NCBI RefSeq assembly: GCF_030272615.1
Contig: NC_081415.1
Coordinates: 234,681,303 to 234,745,302 of the forward strand
Origin: Cryptomeria japonica
Taxonomy: Eukaryota; Streptophyta; Pinopsida; Cupressales; Cupressaceae
Reading direction: 5' to 3'
Length of the DNA: 64,000 nucleotides
Shown: piece by piece, positions 1 through 12,634 of the stretch
Layout of the letters: every line of letters starts with the position of its first letter
How positions within the stretch are numbered: position 1 is the first letter of the stretch
The notes under the pieces: model-generated
The model's database searches: none
What the model was told of the DNA's origin: nothing
What the model saw: the letters and a program-made list of their open reading frames with translations, nothing else
Translations under genes and position numbers: made by a program

Positions 1-1526
1 ACATACCAAGTGGGGATCATAAAGCTAGGTTTTCCATAGAACTTAACAGTGCAACATAATTTGGGGTAGATGCCAAACCATGGATCTTCTAGTGAACACC
101 ACACAATGGCACTTGTTGATCCCAATATAGTAAAATGAAAGAGCGTATCCAAGGGTGAAAACCTCTCTAAGGCACCTGAGGATGAAAGGTTTGATATCCT
201 CCCCTCTAGTATGAATCAGGAGAAATCGACTATCCTCATAGAGGAAACAAAAGAATTCAATGTGGGGACCCCTAAGACTCCTCACCAAATACATTTGGCA
301 TCTCTCTTAACTCTAGAGGAACGACCAAAATTTGTGGAATTCTTCTAGAAGTGTCAAATCAACTTCGCATGGTCCTATGCAGGCATGTCTAGCTTAGATC
401 CTGATTTAGTCATGCATCACCTAACCATGGCAGAAGGAGTTAAACTTGTTAAACAAAAGCTCAGAAATATGCACCCACAAATTGTTGTGCTTGTCAAGGT
501 GAAACTCAAAAAGCTCTTGGATGTTGGTTTCATCAGACCTATCGATTATGCAGATTGGATCTCCAACATCGTACCTGTCAGAAAACCTAATGAGGGCATC
601 TGTATTTGTACAAACTTCAGAGATTTGAACAAGGCATGCCTTAAAGATGACTTCCCCTTACCAAACATCGACATGATTGCCAATCTAACAATAGGTCATG
701 CAATATTTTCTCTTATGGATGGATTTTCAAGGTACAACCAGACCAAGATTGCTCCAGAAGATCAACATAAAATTCCTTTCACATGCTCATGGGGAACATA
801 CTATTGGAATGTGATGCCATTTGGTCTAAAAAATGTAGGGGCAACATATCAAATAGCTATGACTACCATCTTCCATGACATGATGCATACTATAATGGAA
901 GATTATGTCGATTATTTACTAGCTAAATCATTAACCAGAGAAGGTCATCTAGCAATACTGGATAAAATCTTCAACAGATTAGAGCAATATCATATCCATC
1001 TCAATCCAAAGAAATGTGTCTTTGGAGTAACCTCCGGGAAGCTCTTAGGGTACATTGTCTCAAGTGAAGGCATTGAAGTAGATCTAGTGAAAGTCAAAGC
1101 AATCATGGACATGCCACCTCCCAAGAACATCAGTCAGTTAAGGATACTATAAGGATGAGTACAATCAAAATCGAAGATTCATTGCACATTTGGCTAATAA
1201 GTGTCATCCCTTCATGCATCTGTTACACAATAATATCCTCTTTCAATTGGATACAAAGTACCAGCAAGAATTCCAAATGCTTAAGGACTACCTGATGAAT
1301 GGACCATTGTTGATCCCACCATATCCAAGCAGGCCTCTATTGCTATATATTTCAACTACAAATATGACATTAGGAGTACCGTTGGCACAACACAATGCAA
1401 AAGGAAAATAATGTGTTGTATACTATATCTCTTGCACATTGGTAGACTATGAACTCAATTACACACCTATTGAGCGAGATTACCTAGCACTTATCTTAGC
1501 AGCCACAAAATTAAGGCACTACATGT
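1..1526 (+). pseudogene. pol: G1 pol, upstream part: linker, reverse transcriptase, start of RNase H
   Basis: The first ~380 bases match the pre-RT linker of G2 (around 25560-25990) but are full of stops. An open stretch at 385-1152 covers the RT palm: it shows DVGFIRPIDYADWISNIVPV, NFRDLNKACLKDDFPLPNID, MDGFSRYNQ, FTCSWGTYYWNVMPFGLKN and YVDY. The catalytic YxDD box has become YVDY, so the second aspartate is lost. The thumb ends in a stop at 1150-1152. From 1190 the RNase H connection region follows (FQLDTKYQQEFQMLKDYL). The reading breaks off at 1526 and resumes at 8167 after the C1 insertion. The intact alignment partner is 26069-27310 in G2. Confidence 0.9.
1522..1526. repeat. Target-site duplication CATGT, left copy (C1)
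   Basis: CATGT lies directly before the TG of the C1 5' LTR. The same five bases follow the CA of its 3' LTR at 8167-8171. Removing C1 plus one copy rejoins the G1 RNase H frame as KLRHYMLTHKVQ, matching KLTHYLLTHKVQ in G2. Confidence 0.95.
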
Positions 1527-2588
1527 TGTTGGTATTTTGGTATGGTTTTGTCATTGATGTCAACACCTATTGAAAACTAGCACTTTGGAGATCCAGCAAC
1601 ATTCACCGACAATCAAGTAACTATTACATAATTACTAGTATATGGTTCATTGATAGGATATAATGTTCACTGGTACCTGGAATGATATGGAAGACACTTG
1701 GTAATGTCAAAGACAACATGTGGATACTTTTTTTTGAAGAATTAATTATTGGTATATTCATATTTGCATATTTGCTTTTACCAGCAAATAGGTCCAGGGT
1801 TATCTAGGGTTACACCGACAGGTTTATCTTTTCCAGATCATCATGGCATGCTATGGAGATGATTTATTATTGTTGTGAATACATTAAGCTGACATGTTCA
1901 ATCGGTTATTGCATCGGATATTATATTGTATGTAAAATGTTTTTATTGTAATATCTTGTAGAGCCAACCTACTAAAATTGGTCTTAGGGTATGGTATAAA
2001 TGTAAGATCTTATTTGTAAGATCGAATGTGAAATGGGAAAAAAGGAATTGTGTGAAGGTATATGTGAGATTAAGAAGAGGTATACACAAAGACATCATTT
2101 TAAGGTGAAGCTAGGTTTTTGTAGAAGCATATCAGCATTACACTGGTATTGAATCCAGCATATGAAGATGCTATTTTGTGCAGTACATTCTTATTGGATT
2201 TAACCATCCAACTGTAGTCAGTGTGACTCCCATTTTGTGTTTGAGCAGTGAGCTCTAGGTTGTTGGCCTTTCTACATGTGCAAACCCAATTTATGTACAC
2301 TTACTATCTGCAGTAGTATCATCTGATTGTGGGTAAGGTTTCCCACCATGGTTTTTCCCCTTACAGGGTTTCCACGTACAAATATTGGTGTTATGTGTTG
2401 TGGATGACTTTATGTTTATGTTTCATGCATTAATCCTTACTGGTAGAGAAATTTACTGTTAACACTGTCTACTGGCATACTTAACTGGTTTACCGATAAT
2501 AAGCATTAAGCTAGTTAAATGGTTTTTGGTTTAAATTTATTAGACAACTGATTCACCCCCCCCTCTCAGTTGTCTTCGGGACCTAACA
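1527..2588 (+). repeat. C1 5' LTR
   Basis: It starts TGTTGGTATTTTGG and ends GGGACCTAACA, with a poly-C run followed by CTCTCAGTTG near the 3' end. It aligns over its length with 7117-8166. Small reading frames on the opposite strand occur in both LTR copies and are not taken as genes. Confidence 0.95.
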
Positions 2589-2590
2589 AT

Positions 2591-2602
2591 TGGTATCAGA
2601 GC
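2591..2602 (+). other. C1 primer-binding site (tRNA-iMet)
   Basis: TGGTATCAGAGC begins two bases after the 5' LTR. It is complementary to the 3' end of plant initiator tRNA-Met, the usual primer of Ty1/copia elements. Confidence 0.95.
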
Positions 2603-2644
2603 TTAGTCCTCTTTTGCAGAAGTTTAACAACTTGAGGAGATCTA

Positions 2645-3763
2645 ATGTCTACAAATTATTTCAGGAAGGACAATCCTAAACTTGATGGAACCAACTATGG
2701 GATATGGAAGATCAGGATGGAGACACATCTAAATTGCATCGGTAAAGACATCTGGGAAGTTAGAAAGAATGGTTATACTATTGTTGTAGCTGGTCAGACT
2801 ACTCTAACTACCTTAGCTAAAGATGAAGAGAATGATTTCAAAGCAAGAGAAGCACTTTTGAGCGCATTATTAGATCAACAAATCATGGGATTATCAGATA
2901 GGTCTACTGCTAAAGCTATTTGGGATCATTTGGAAACACTAAATGAAGGAGATTCCATAATTAAGATTGCAAAACATGAAATCTTCTGAGTCAGGTATTA
3001 ACATCTGAAAATGGATGAAGATGAAAGGATTTATGCCTTTATGGAAAGAGTAAATGAAATTATTTTGGGTATTAAATGTTGTGGAGGAACCCTGAGTGAG
3101 GATGAAATTGTTTCAAAAGTCTTAAGAGGTTTGCCACCGGCATATAAAATGAAGGTTACTACTATAAATGAGTTGAGAACAATGCCTAATACATTAGTAA
3201 CTAGGGATACATTGATTGGAAAACTTTCAACCTTTGAAATTGAGGAATTTGGTCCAGTTGCTACTATAAAGATAGATTTGGCCTTTAAAGCATCAACAAC
3301 ACCTGCTCCATCATTTGACAAATTAGACTGGAAAGCCTTTTATGCAAGAGAACTTGAAGAAACCAAGAAGGAGAATGAAGAGCTTGAAGAACTTGAAGCA
3401 CTATTTGCAAGGAAAATGCCAAAAGGTCCAGTTGGAAGTAAGTATGAAGGTAAAGCACCCTTTAAATGTTTCAACTACAATAAGATTGGTCATATGGCTT
3501 CGAGATGCCCTGATAGACATGCTAGACTAAGAGAAGAAGCAAGAAGAACATACAAGCCTAATCCTAAATATCAGAGATACAGATTTAAGAAGAACAAAGA
3601 CAAATCTTGTTACATTGCTGATGAAGGTGTGACTGATGATTCTGATGAGGATCCAATAGACAATGGATAGGTTTTTGTTGCTATAATAGAGGATCAACTG
3701 ACACCTATTGCTCAACCGGTAGAACAAACCCTAGCAGCTAAAGTTGAAGCAAAGGATGAATAG
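2645..3763 (+). pseudogene. gag: C1 gag (UBN2-type capsid plus damaged zinc knuckle)
   Basis: The ATG at 2645 opens MSTNYFRKDNPKLDGTNYG, a typical copia Gag start, and GIWKIRMETHL follows. The frame continues after stops at 2987 and 2996-2998 as MDEDERIYAFMERVNEI. The first break hits a stretch that in relatives encodes the KxxSLxxRYxxLKM segment. The zinc knuckle at about 3467-3508 reads CFNYNKIGHMASRC, so the second cysteine of CX2CX4HX4C is replaced by tyrosine and RNA binding is probably lost. Gag and the downstream protease share one frame, as expected for a copia polyprotein. A stop at 3668-3670 interrupts the linker. Confidence 0.9.
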
Positions 3764-6700
3764 ATCATTGACTCAGGATGCTCACATCATATGACAAGAG
3801 ACAAAGGAAAATTCTTGAACTTTCAAGAATACAATGGAGGTTTAATAAGATTTGGAGATGACAAATCCTGTTCAATCAAAGGTAAGGGTTCAATATCTCT
3901 TGATGGTAAGCATAACACTGACAATGTCTACTATGTTGAAGGATTAAAGCATAATCTTTTAAGTGTTGGTCAATTAGTTGAGAAGGGATTTCAGTTACAA
4001 TTTAAAAATGGAAAATGCAAAATCATGAATAGAACTGGTTTGGAAATTGCAACTGGTAATCAGACTAGAGGTAATATATTTCATTTGAATAATAGTGAAA
4101 AGGCATGCTTGATTGCACATATAGATGAAAGTTGGTTATGGCATAAGAGAGTGTGTCATGTAAACTTTGATTGCATGGTAAAAATCAGTACTTCTAACGC
4201 AGTTAGAGATCTATCTAAAATTGTGAAACCTCATAATACAATTTGTAAGGAATGTCAATTTGAAAAACAAGTTAGAGCTAGTTTCAAAAGTATTCCAGAA
4301 AAATCCAATAATGCTCTTGATTTAATTCACACTGATTTATGTGGTCGAACTAGACCTAAAAGCTTACAAGGTGATAGATATTTCATGCTAATTATTGATG
4401 ATTATTCTAGAATGTGTTGGGTTACTTTTCTCAGAGAAAAATCAGAAACACTTGGAAAGTTCAAACTATTCAAAGCAATGGTTGAAAATGAAACCGGTAA
4501 TAAAATCAAATGCTTAAGATCAGATCAAGGAGGAGAATTCACATCTAAGGACTTTAATACATTCTGTGAAGTGAATGGAATCAAAAGACAGTTATCAACA
4601 CCTCAGACACCACAACAAAATGGAGTTGTTGAAAGGAAAAACATAACTATCTTGGATGCAGCAAGAAACATGTTATCAGAAGCAAATCTACCACATGTGT
4701 ATTGGAGAGAGGCAGTTAGCACTGCTATCTATACATTCAACAAAGTTCACATCAAAGGTGAAATCGGTAAGACCCCTCATGAACTATGGTTTGGTAATAC
4801 TCCTACTCTTAAGTATTTCAGAATTTTTGGAAGTAAATGTTTTATTAGAAGAGATGAGTATATTAGAAAATTTGATCCTAGAAGTGATGAAGGAATATTT
4901 CTTGGTTATTCATCTAAGAGCAAGGCATATAGATGTTTTAACAAGAGATTGCAAAAAATTGTTGAAAGTACAAATGTAAAGATTGATGAACAATTCAGAG
5001 GAACTTCAAGGTATATAGACTCTGAACTGGCAATAGAAATTGTGACAAATGAACCTACACCAAATCCACCAGTACAGAATGAAGATCTAGTTACCCCGGT
5101 ATCATCAGAGGATTCCACAGTAATTGAAGAACAACAACAAACTAAGACACCCCGATATGTAAGATTGAATCATTCTAAAGATCAGATAATTGGAAACAAA
5201 TTTAAAGGAGTTATGACAAGAGTAAGATTGGAAAATGAAGAGGTATGTCTTATTTCTCAAATTGAACCATCATCTATCAATGAGGCATGTGAAGATAAAT
5301 TTTGGATTAAAGCTATCAAAGAAGAATTAGGACAAATTGAGAAAAATAATACTTGGACATTAGTTCCCCGACCTAAAGATAAAAATGTAATTGGAACCAA
5401 ATGGGTATTTAGAAACAAACTTAATGAAGATGGTAAGGTTGTCAGAAATAAAGCAAGACTAGTGTGTAAGGGATATTCTCAGAAACAGGGAGTTGATTAC
5501 ACTGGTAGCTAGAATTGAGGCAGTCAAATTATTCTTGGCTTTTGCAGCTCATGAGGACTACAAAGTTTATCAAATGGATATTAAATGTGCATTTTTGAAT
5601 GGAGATCTTGAAGAAGAAGTATATATTGAACAACCTGATGGATTTTCTTTAACAGATGACAATGATATGGTTTGCAGGTTAAGAAAAGCTCTGTATGGAT
5701 TAAAACAAGCCCCAAGAGCTTGGTATGCAAGGTTGGATAAGTATCTTTTAAAGATTGGTTTTACTAAAGGAAATGCAGATAGCAATCTATAATACAAAAT
5801 AACTAATGATGACATCTTGATTATTGAAGTATTTGTTGATGATATAATCTTTGGAGGAGAAGATGAATTATGTAAAGAATTTTCTATTAAAATGCAACAA
5901 GAATTTCAAATGCCTAGATTGGAGAAATAAAATTCTTTTTAAGATTGCAGATTTCACAGACTGATAAAGGTGTATTTTTGAGTCAATCCAAGTACTTGAA
6001 AGAATTACTAAAGAAATTTGGGATGGAGAACTCTAAACTGGTAAGCACACCTATGACTACAAATGACAAATTATCTCCAAGGGATGAATCTACACCTGTT
6101 AATCCAACTAGATACAAATCTATGATAGGAGGTTTACTGCATTTGACACAAACTAGGCTTGATATTATGAATGCAGTATGTATTGTTTCTACATTTCAAA
6201 GTAATCCTAGGGAAAATCATGAATCAACTATAAAAAGGATTTTTCGGTACTTACAAGGCACAACAAATCTTGGATTATGGTATCCTAGAGATGAAAATTT
6301 TGACCTATGTGCATACACAAATGCAAATTGGGTAGGAGATGTGGATGATAGAAAAAGAACCACTGGAGGAGCATTCTTTCTTAGAAAAAGATTAGTTTCT
6401 TGGTTGAGTAAGAAAAAGAGTTGTACATCTTTATCAACAGCGGAATCAGAATATGTTGCAGCAGCAACTAACTGTACACAGGTACTATGGCTTAAACAAA
6501 TGTTGAAAGACATAAAGGTAAAATGCAAGGAACCCATTACTATATATTGTGATAACACGACAACAATTGATATATCTGAGAATCCGGTATTACATTCTAA
6601 AACAAAACATGTTTCTATCAAACTTAATTTTCTAAGGGAAAAACTTGAAGAAAAGGAGATAAAACTGGTTTATGTGAATACTAAAGAACAACTTGTAGAT

Positions 6701-6784
6701 ATTTTCACAAAACCTTTTCCTAAGGAGACTTTTGAATATCTTAGAGATCAGCTTGGAGTCATACCACCACCAGTAGAGACTTAG
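3764..6784 (+). pseudogene. pol: C1 pol: protease, integrase, reverse transcriptase, RNase H
   Basis: The protease core reads IIDSGCSHHM, with the preceding tryptophan codon changed to TAG (3761-3763). GAG-pre-integrase (SWLWHKRVCHVNF) and the integrase core follow, with the D-D-E residues present in HTDLCG, RSDQGGEF and NGVVERKN. RT begins WVFRNKLNEDGKV. Around 5507 about ten bases are missing where relatives encode YEETFAPVARIEA, which shifts the frame. RT continues to KQAPRAWYARLD, a stop at 5790-5792, and FVDDIIFGG. A second frameshift lies near 5930. RNase H from 5945 shows RKRTTGGAFFL, LSTAESEYVA and IYCDN, ending at 6782-6784. Confidence 0.93.
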
Positions 6785-7116
6785 ATAGTTGATGATTGTC
6801 ATCAACCGACAGAATAGAAAGACAAATCTTTTACTCCGGTCTTTTGATGAGGAAGCTACTTCTCAGGCGGAGTAGTTGGTATGTTGTATGAACTTGATTT
6901 TTGTACCTTTGGAATTTGATGTCAAAGGGGGAGAGATATCTATGGAAAAACACATTATCTTTTTGAGGAGAGATTGGTATGAAAATAAATCTTTGGATAA
7001 ACACATGTTGCTCCCAGGTGGAGAAATTATTGTTTAAAGAAGATTGTTGGTTTTTGATATTTGGTAATTTGATGGTTTTTCCATCTTGTGTTACCATCAA
7101 TGCCAAAGGGGGAGAT
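6785..7116 (+). other. C1 3' untranslated region with two polypurine-tract-like sites
   Basis: The PPT next to the 3' LTR is AAAGGGGGAGA at 7105-7115. An almost identical AAAGGGGGAGAGA occurs about 180 bases upstream at 6924-6936. C3 has the upstream-type sequence at the same distance from its pol end. Plus-strand priming at a second PPT is possible but not shown. Confidence 0.8.
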
Positions 7117-8166
7117 TGTTGGTATTTTGGTATGGTTTTGTCATTGATGTCAACACCTCCTGAAAACTAGCACTTTGGAGATCCAACAACATTCACCGGC
7201 AAGCAAGTAACTATTGCACAATTACTGGTAAATGGTTCACCAACAGGATATAATGTTCACCGGTATCTAGAATGATATGGAAGACACTTGGTAATTTCAA
7301 AGACATCATGTGGATACTTTGTTTTGAAGAATTAATCATTGGTATATTCATATTTGCATATTTGCTTTTACCGACAAATAGGACCAGGGTTATCTAGGGT
7401 TACACCGGCAGGTTTATCTTTTCCAGATTAGCATGGCACGCTATGGAGATGATTTATTATTGTTGTAAATGCATTAAGATGACATGTTCAATCGGTTATT
7501 GCATCAGATATTATATTGTTTGTAAAATGTTTTTATTGTAATATCTTGTAGAGCCGACCTACTAAAATTGATCTTAGGGTATGGTATAAATGTAAGATCG
7601 AATGTGAAATGCAAAAAAAGGAATTGTGTGAAGGTATATGCGAGATTAAGAAGAGGTATACACAAAGACATCATTTGAAGGTGAAGCTAGGTTTTTGTAG
7701 AGGCATATCAGCATTACACCGGTACTGAATCCAGCATATGAAGATGCTATTTTGTGGAGTACATTCTTATTGGATTCAACCATCCAACTGTAGTCAGTGT
7801 GACTCCCATTTTGTGTTTGAGCAGTGAGCTCTAGGCTATTGGCCTTTCTGCATGTGCAGACCCCATTTATGTACACTTACTATCTGCAGTAGTATCATCT
7901 AATTGTGGGTAAGGTTTCCCACCGTGGTTTTTCCACTTACACGGTTTCCACGTATAAATATTGGTGTTATGTGTTGTTGATGACTTTATATTTATGTTTC
8001 ATGCATTAATCATTACCAGTATAGAAATTTACTGTTAACACTGTCTACCGGCATACTTAACTGGTTTACTAGTATTAAGCATTAAGCTGGTTAAATGGTT
8101 TTTGGTTTAAATTTATTAGACAACTGATTCACCCCCCCCCCTCTCAGTTGTCTCTGGGACCTAACA
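7117..8166 (+). repeat. C1 3' LTR
   Basis: It begins TGTTGGTATTTTGG right after the PPT and ends TGTCTCTGGGACCTAACA, followed by the target duplication. It matches 1527-2588 with scattered transitions and one ~14-bp indel. Confidence 0.95.
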
Positions 8167-8171
8167 CATGT
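8167..8171. repeat. Target-site duplication CATGT, right copy (C1)
   Basis: Identical to 1522-1526. G1 pol resumes from here. Confidence 0.95.
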
Positions 8172-8790
8172 TAACGCATAAGGTACAAATCATTGCCAAA
8201 ATAGATCCACTCAAGTACCTACTCAACAAAGCAGCATTGATAGGCCACTTGGGCAAATGGGTTATGATCTTGAGGGAATTTGATATAGAGTATGTGGACC
8301 GCAAAGCCATTAAAGGGAAGGTTATTGCAAATCAGTTGGCTGATGCACCGCTCACAGGTGACCATCCTCTTCTTTCAAATTTTCTAGATGAAGAGATCTT
8401 CATGATCACAGCTACACAACATTGGAATCTATATTTTGATGGCTCATATACTAGACATGGCTCGAGGGCAGGTATTCTTTTTATCACACCTCAAGGTGAT
8501 AGCATCCCGAAGTCATATAGGCTCACTTTCTCATGCACCAATAACATAGCAGAATATGAGGCCCTGATCATAGCACTCAGATTGACTATACAATGGCATC
8601 TTAAAGAGCTACAAGTATATGGAGATTCCTAGCTAGTCATCCGACAAGTCATCGATGAATATGAAACTAGGGATGATAAGCTCATGTCATATAAAAAGAT
8701 GGTGGATAGTTACAAAGAATCATTTACAACTATCACATTTGAGCAAGTACCTAGAGATACAAATTGAGTTGCTGACACAATGGCTACAAT
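8167..8790 (+). pseudogene. pol: G1 pol: end of first RNase H and second (archaeal-type) RNase H
   Basis: The first ~220 bases finish the first RNase H/tether domain (KIDPLKYLLNKAALIGHLGKW, DRKAIKGKVIANQLADAPL). The second RNase H starts near 8425 with LYFDGSYTRHGSRAG, continues CTNNIAEYEALI, and keeps QVYGDS just before a stop at 8630-8632. The D...E...D residues of the second domain (FDGS, AEYEA, YGDS) are present. Having two RNase H domains in tandem is characteristic of Tat-lineage elements. The frame runs on, broken by a stop at about 8766, into the integrase linker. Confidence 0.88.
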
Positions 8791-10110
8791 CACATCTCTC
8801 CTAGATTTTCTGCAAAATTCAACACACTACGAGTTCTTGGTAGAACAACTTTGGATCCTCACGTATGATATCCCCAAAACTGAAATGATATGTCTCCTTG
8901 TCAATTTTGAATCCCCATGGTACAATGAGTTATTCAATTACCTCCATGACCACACACTTCCCCCTAACCAATCAAATAACCAAAGAAAAACCTTCATTCG
9001 CCAAACTGCTCGATACACCATCATTGCTGAAACCCTATATAGGCAAAGTCTTGATGGTACTCTCCTTTGATGTTTGGAACAAGATGAGATAATAAAGGCC
9101 CTGGAAGAGGTACATGAGGGAATTTGTGGGGCTCACTCAAGTGGCCCTTTTCTAGCAAATAAAATCATGCGTGCTAGATACTATTGGCCCACCATGGAAA
9201 AAGACTCCTACTATTTTGTTAGAAAATGCAAGAAGTGTCAAGTTCACAGGGACTTGATACATGCACCAGCACAGGAATTGCAACCAATCACAATACCATG
9301 GCCCTTTTGCCAATGGGGACTTGACCTTGTGGGTAAAATCCATCCATCTTAATCCAACAACCATAAATTTATCATTACCACCACCAAATACTATACAAAG
9401 TGGATTGAAGTCATTCCACTTACTCGAGTCACCAGTAAATAGATCGCCTCATTCATTCTTAATTACATCATCTGTCAGTATAGTGTACCCATATCCATCA
9501 TCACAGATAATGACCTTCCTTTCAAAAATAAGGATGTCTGTGAACTCTATGAAGCATCCAACAAGAACATATTGAGAATCCTTAAAAAGACAGTCAATGA
9601 TGCTGGTCATGATTGGCACATTCGCTTAAATCTAACACTATGGGCGTATCAAACCAACATTCGAACCCCTACAGGTGCAACTCCTTACTCACTGGTCTAT
9701 GGAGTAGAAGCTATCTTGCCTATTGAGGTTGAAATACCATCTCTATGGGTTTCTTTGCACAATCTAATCGATGATGAAGCATACCAAGTCTCACATCTTC
9801 AAGATTTGGAACTGCTTGATGAAAAGCAACAAGATGCATAGAACCACCTCAAAGATTATCAACAATGCATGAGAAGAAACTACAATCATTGAGTAAAACC
9901 TCACACATTTGAAGTAGGAGATCTTCTTCTCAGGGAGAATCCTCATAGCCAACAAAACAAAGAACATCAGGGCAAGTTTGAATCCAACCGGCTGGTCCAT
10001 ATGTTATCACTTCTTTATTTGGGTCTGGGGCATATCAATTGGCAACTTCAGAAGGTGAACCACTCGCAGATCTGATCAACAACATGCACCTCAAATGGTT
10101 TCATACATTA
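8791..10110 (+). pseudogene. pol: G1 pol: integrase
   Basis: After a linker (ITSLLDFLQNSTHYEFLVEQ), the zinc domain reads HEGICGAHSSG...KCKKCQVH, with both H and both C present. The core begins WGLDLVGKIHPS at about 9318 and then frameshifts. The segment around the second aspartate and catalytic glutamate (9480-9570) is deleted or scrambled. The core recovers as WHIRLNLTLWAYQTNIRTPTG and YSLVYGVEAILPIE. The C-terminal domain (EVGDLLLRENP, then a GAYQL-like stretch in another frame) ends at the position equivalent to the G2 stop, near 10110, where TAA has become TTA. Not functional. Confidence 0.88.
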
Positions 10111-12634
10111 GTTGTGCAGAGAATCATGCTCATCCAGTATCACAAAATATCAAAAACATTCAAAAAAATCCTAAACAAAATACAAAAAATACAAAAAATC
10201 AAGAAAATAGTAAAGAAAAATCATTTATCAAAATGGTGAAAACCACTCTAGTGGTGCCTTGGGTAAGTACAGTGGTTAAAACCTAACAAACATGCACCAC
10301 TTGTAAAGGCTATGGCTCCATTGTCTTTCATACTTGTTTCGATCACATCCATTTCATCCATTCACCCCTCATTTATACCATGGCTTGTTATTGATCTGCA
10401 ATTAGGGTTATTCCTTCATGTGTCTTGCATCACAATTTTATAGCACCACGTAACTGGGAGCAATGCTCTTAACCTACTGATGGAAGTGGTTTCTACATTA
10501 CTTGTGAGTCATTAAGTCATTCATTCAACATGTCTTGAAATAACACCAAAAACATTCAAAAACACTCACAAAATCCAAAAACATGTCAAAAACATCAAAA
10601 ATCAAATAAAAAACATTGCAACATATATTACTCCTTGTACATACACATCACAAGAGACACAAAAAAATAGTTTTGAGCTACTCATACAATTATTATCACT
10701 TATTAAATCAATCAACCAAATAAAAAATATCTCCACACACAATCGTCTTCGCAAGGATGCATCCTTCCTCACAGACAAGACATCGTAATAGTTTCTTTGA
10801 CAAGAAAATTCAGTTTGGCTGATAAGTACTTGGTCGATTTGTTATTTATTTATTCTCATATATATCAGGTTCCTACGCTACTCCAGGATATCCACAAGTG
10901 ATTAGAATAGCCGGGATGGTTCCTAATATATACTCTCTTTTTTTGCTGCTTGCAGATTGTTCCAATGAAGTTCTGGGGCATGTACTAATGGTGTCTACAT
11001 GGGAAGTTCACTAAGCTACGTGATCATATGCAAAATACAGTCATGGATCACTATGGCTTACTGACTACAACTTATACCTCTACCATTTGCGCATGAACCC
11101 TAGTGGAGGGTAACTTTTCCTTATCTATAGTGCTTGCTTACAAGTGAAATGCTCAAACTTGGTTCCTGCTACCTCGGCCAAGAATGATACTATCATGCTC
11201 AATGAGGAAAATAAAGCACTACAAATACTCTATGGATTTTCATCTCATCTCATTTTTTTATAATGTATTTTGTTTCATCTCGTGCATCCAATCACTCATT
11301 CATTATTCATATATATTGTTTGCATGCAAGTAATTCAGGTTTCTATGAGAAAGCACCTAATATATGTTTACCTTGGGTACAAAATCATGACGAAGTTCTC
11401 TGATACATCATCTCACATTTTTTATTCCACATCTACACATTCTCACCAACTTGCATTCATATATCATTGAAGCATGACATTATCATTTAGTTGCATTTAG
11501 TTCATTATCATTTACTTGCATTTAGATTCATTTAGATATTCATTTGAGCGAATTAATTTATTCATCACATTAGTGCAGTTAAAAACATCAAGTGAATTTG
11601 TTCTCATTTACTCGTATTTCATCATTTCATTTAGTTGCATTAAGTTCATTTTAACTTCATTTATATACCTTTTAAATCATTTCATTTATCTATCTTTATT
11701 TAGTTACCTATTTAGTCATTAATGTACATGCACTTAGTCATTAAAGTACATTTTGCTATCATTTAGTTACATCTCAATCATTAAGTTGCATTCATCTAAA
11801 ATCATACACAATTATTCATCGTCAATTAGTTACTTAAGTCCTTTATCCTCATTTACTTACATTTTATCAAGAAAATTCATCTATCCATTTAGTGCATTCC
11901 TTTAAATCATTAAAAATGAATTCATTTCATTAAGTGTCATTTTAGACTCATTTAGTAGCTGCATATTAACCCATTTAGTTTCATCTCTATTCATTTAAAG
12001 TTGCATTCATTATCCTTTAATTGCATTAAAGGTATAGTTATTCATTATCATTTAGTGGCATTCATTTAATCATTAAAATACATTTACTCAATGCATCCAT
12101 TTAAGTAACATTCATCTAAAGCACCATACATAATATTTGTATAAACATTTGTTCATCCATTTAAGTGTATTCATCTAGAAGAATACATAACATCTTCATA
12201 AACATTTCAAACATTTAGATTCATCTTAAAAACATGCATCATTTACTCATATCACAATATCATTATTCATTATCATTTAGCATACATCGTCATTATATCA
12301 CATTAATAGCATTACAAAAGCATCATCCATTCTCTACCTGCATCCACATGATTAGTAAAAACATCCATAACATGCATATAGAAAGAAAATCATCCATGAC
12401 ATATATCTAAGCATAAAGCATCATCATCATCATCTTGCATAAAAACATACATGTCTTCACATACATACATATCATCTCATCACAAAAACAAATAAGATCT
12501 CCTTATAAATCGTATCATATATCGTATCACAAAGGAATCCATGTATTAGAGTACAATGATGTCAAAATATATTGGCTACCAAGAGCCATCCAAGTCACAG
12601 TCTCAATAACAAAGTAACAAGTGCGTAGAAACTC
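10111..12634 (+). other. G1 3' non-coding region, AT-rich, with CATTTAG-type repeats
   Basis: No credible coding sequence. The region aligns in order with 41076-43620 of G2, sharing landmarks such as CAGGTTCCTACGCTACTC (about 10868) and GCAATGCTCTTAACCTACTGATGG-like sequence (about 10460). The stretch 11455-12330 is dominated by imperfect repeats of CATTTAGTT / ATTCATTTA. The two copies are nearly the same length (about 2.5 kb), so this spacer is part of the element and not an insertion. Confidence 0.75.
11455..12330. repeat. Degenerate CATTTAG-type short repeat tract
   Basis: Dozens of imperfect copies of ATTCATTTAG / CATTTAGTTGCATT occur without strict periodicity. A matching tract occurs at about 42440-43200 in G2, at the same place relative to pol and the antisense gene. 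It forms the region just beyond the 3' end of the antisense gene. Confidence 0.7.

Larger units (their letters stand above)
1527..8166 (+). mobile_element. C1: complete Ty1/copia element (6,640 bp) inserted in G1 pol
   Basis: The element has two LTRs of 1,062 and 1,050 bp with TGTTGG...CTAACA ends, a tRNA-iMet primer site, a gag-protease-integrase-RT-RNase H polyprotein, a polypurine tract and a perfect 5-bp target duplication. The order integrase before RT defines Ty1/copia. The two LTRs differ at about 18 of the first ~200 aligned bases, mostly transitions, so the insertion is old. The 5' LTR also carries a short extra duplication around 2002-2015 that the 3' LTR lacks. The polyprotein contains several stops and at least two frameshifts, so the copy is not autonomous. 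Confidence 0.95.

Noticed and set aside
2100-2300. Minus-strand frame repeated at 7646-7876
   Set aside because: It occurs twice only because it lies in the two C1 LTRs. No domain or start context supports it.
2591-2602. tRNA-like sequence at the copia primer sites
   Set aside because: Only 12 bases match the 3' end of tRNA-iMet. There is no cloverleaf, so this is a primer site and not a tRNA gene.
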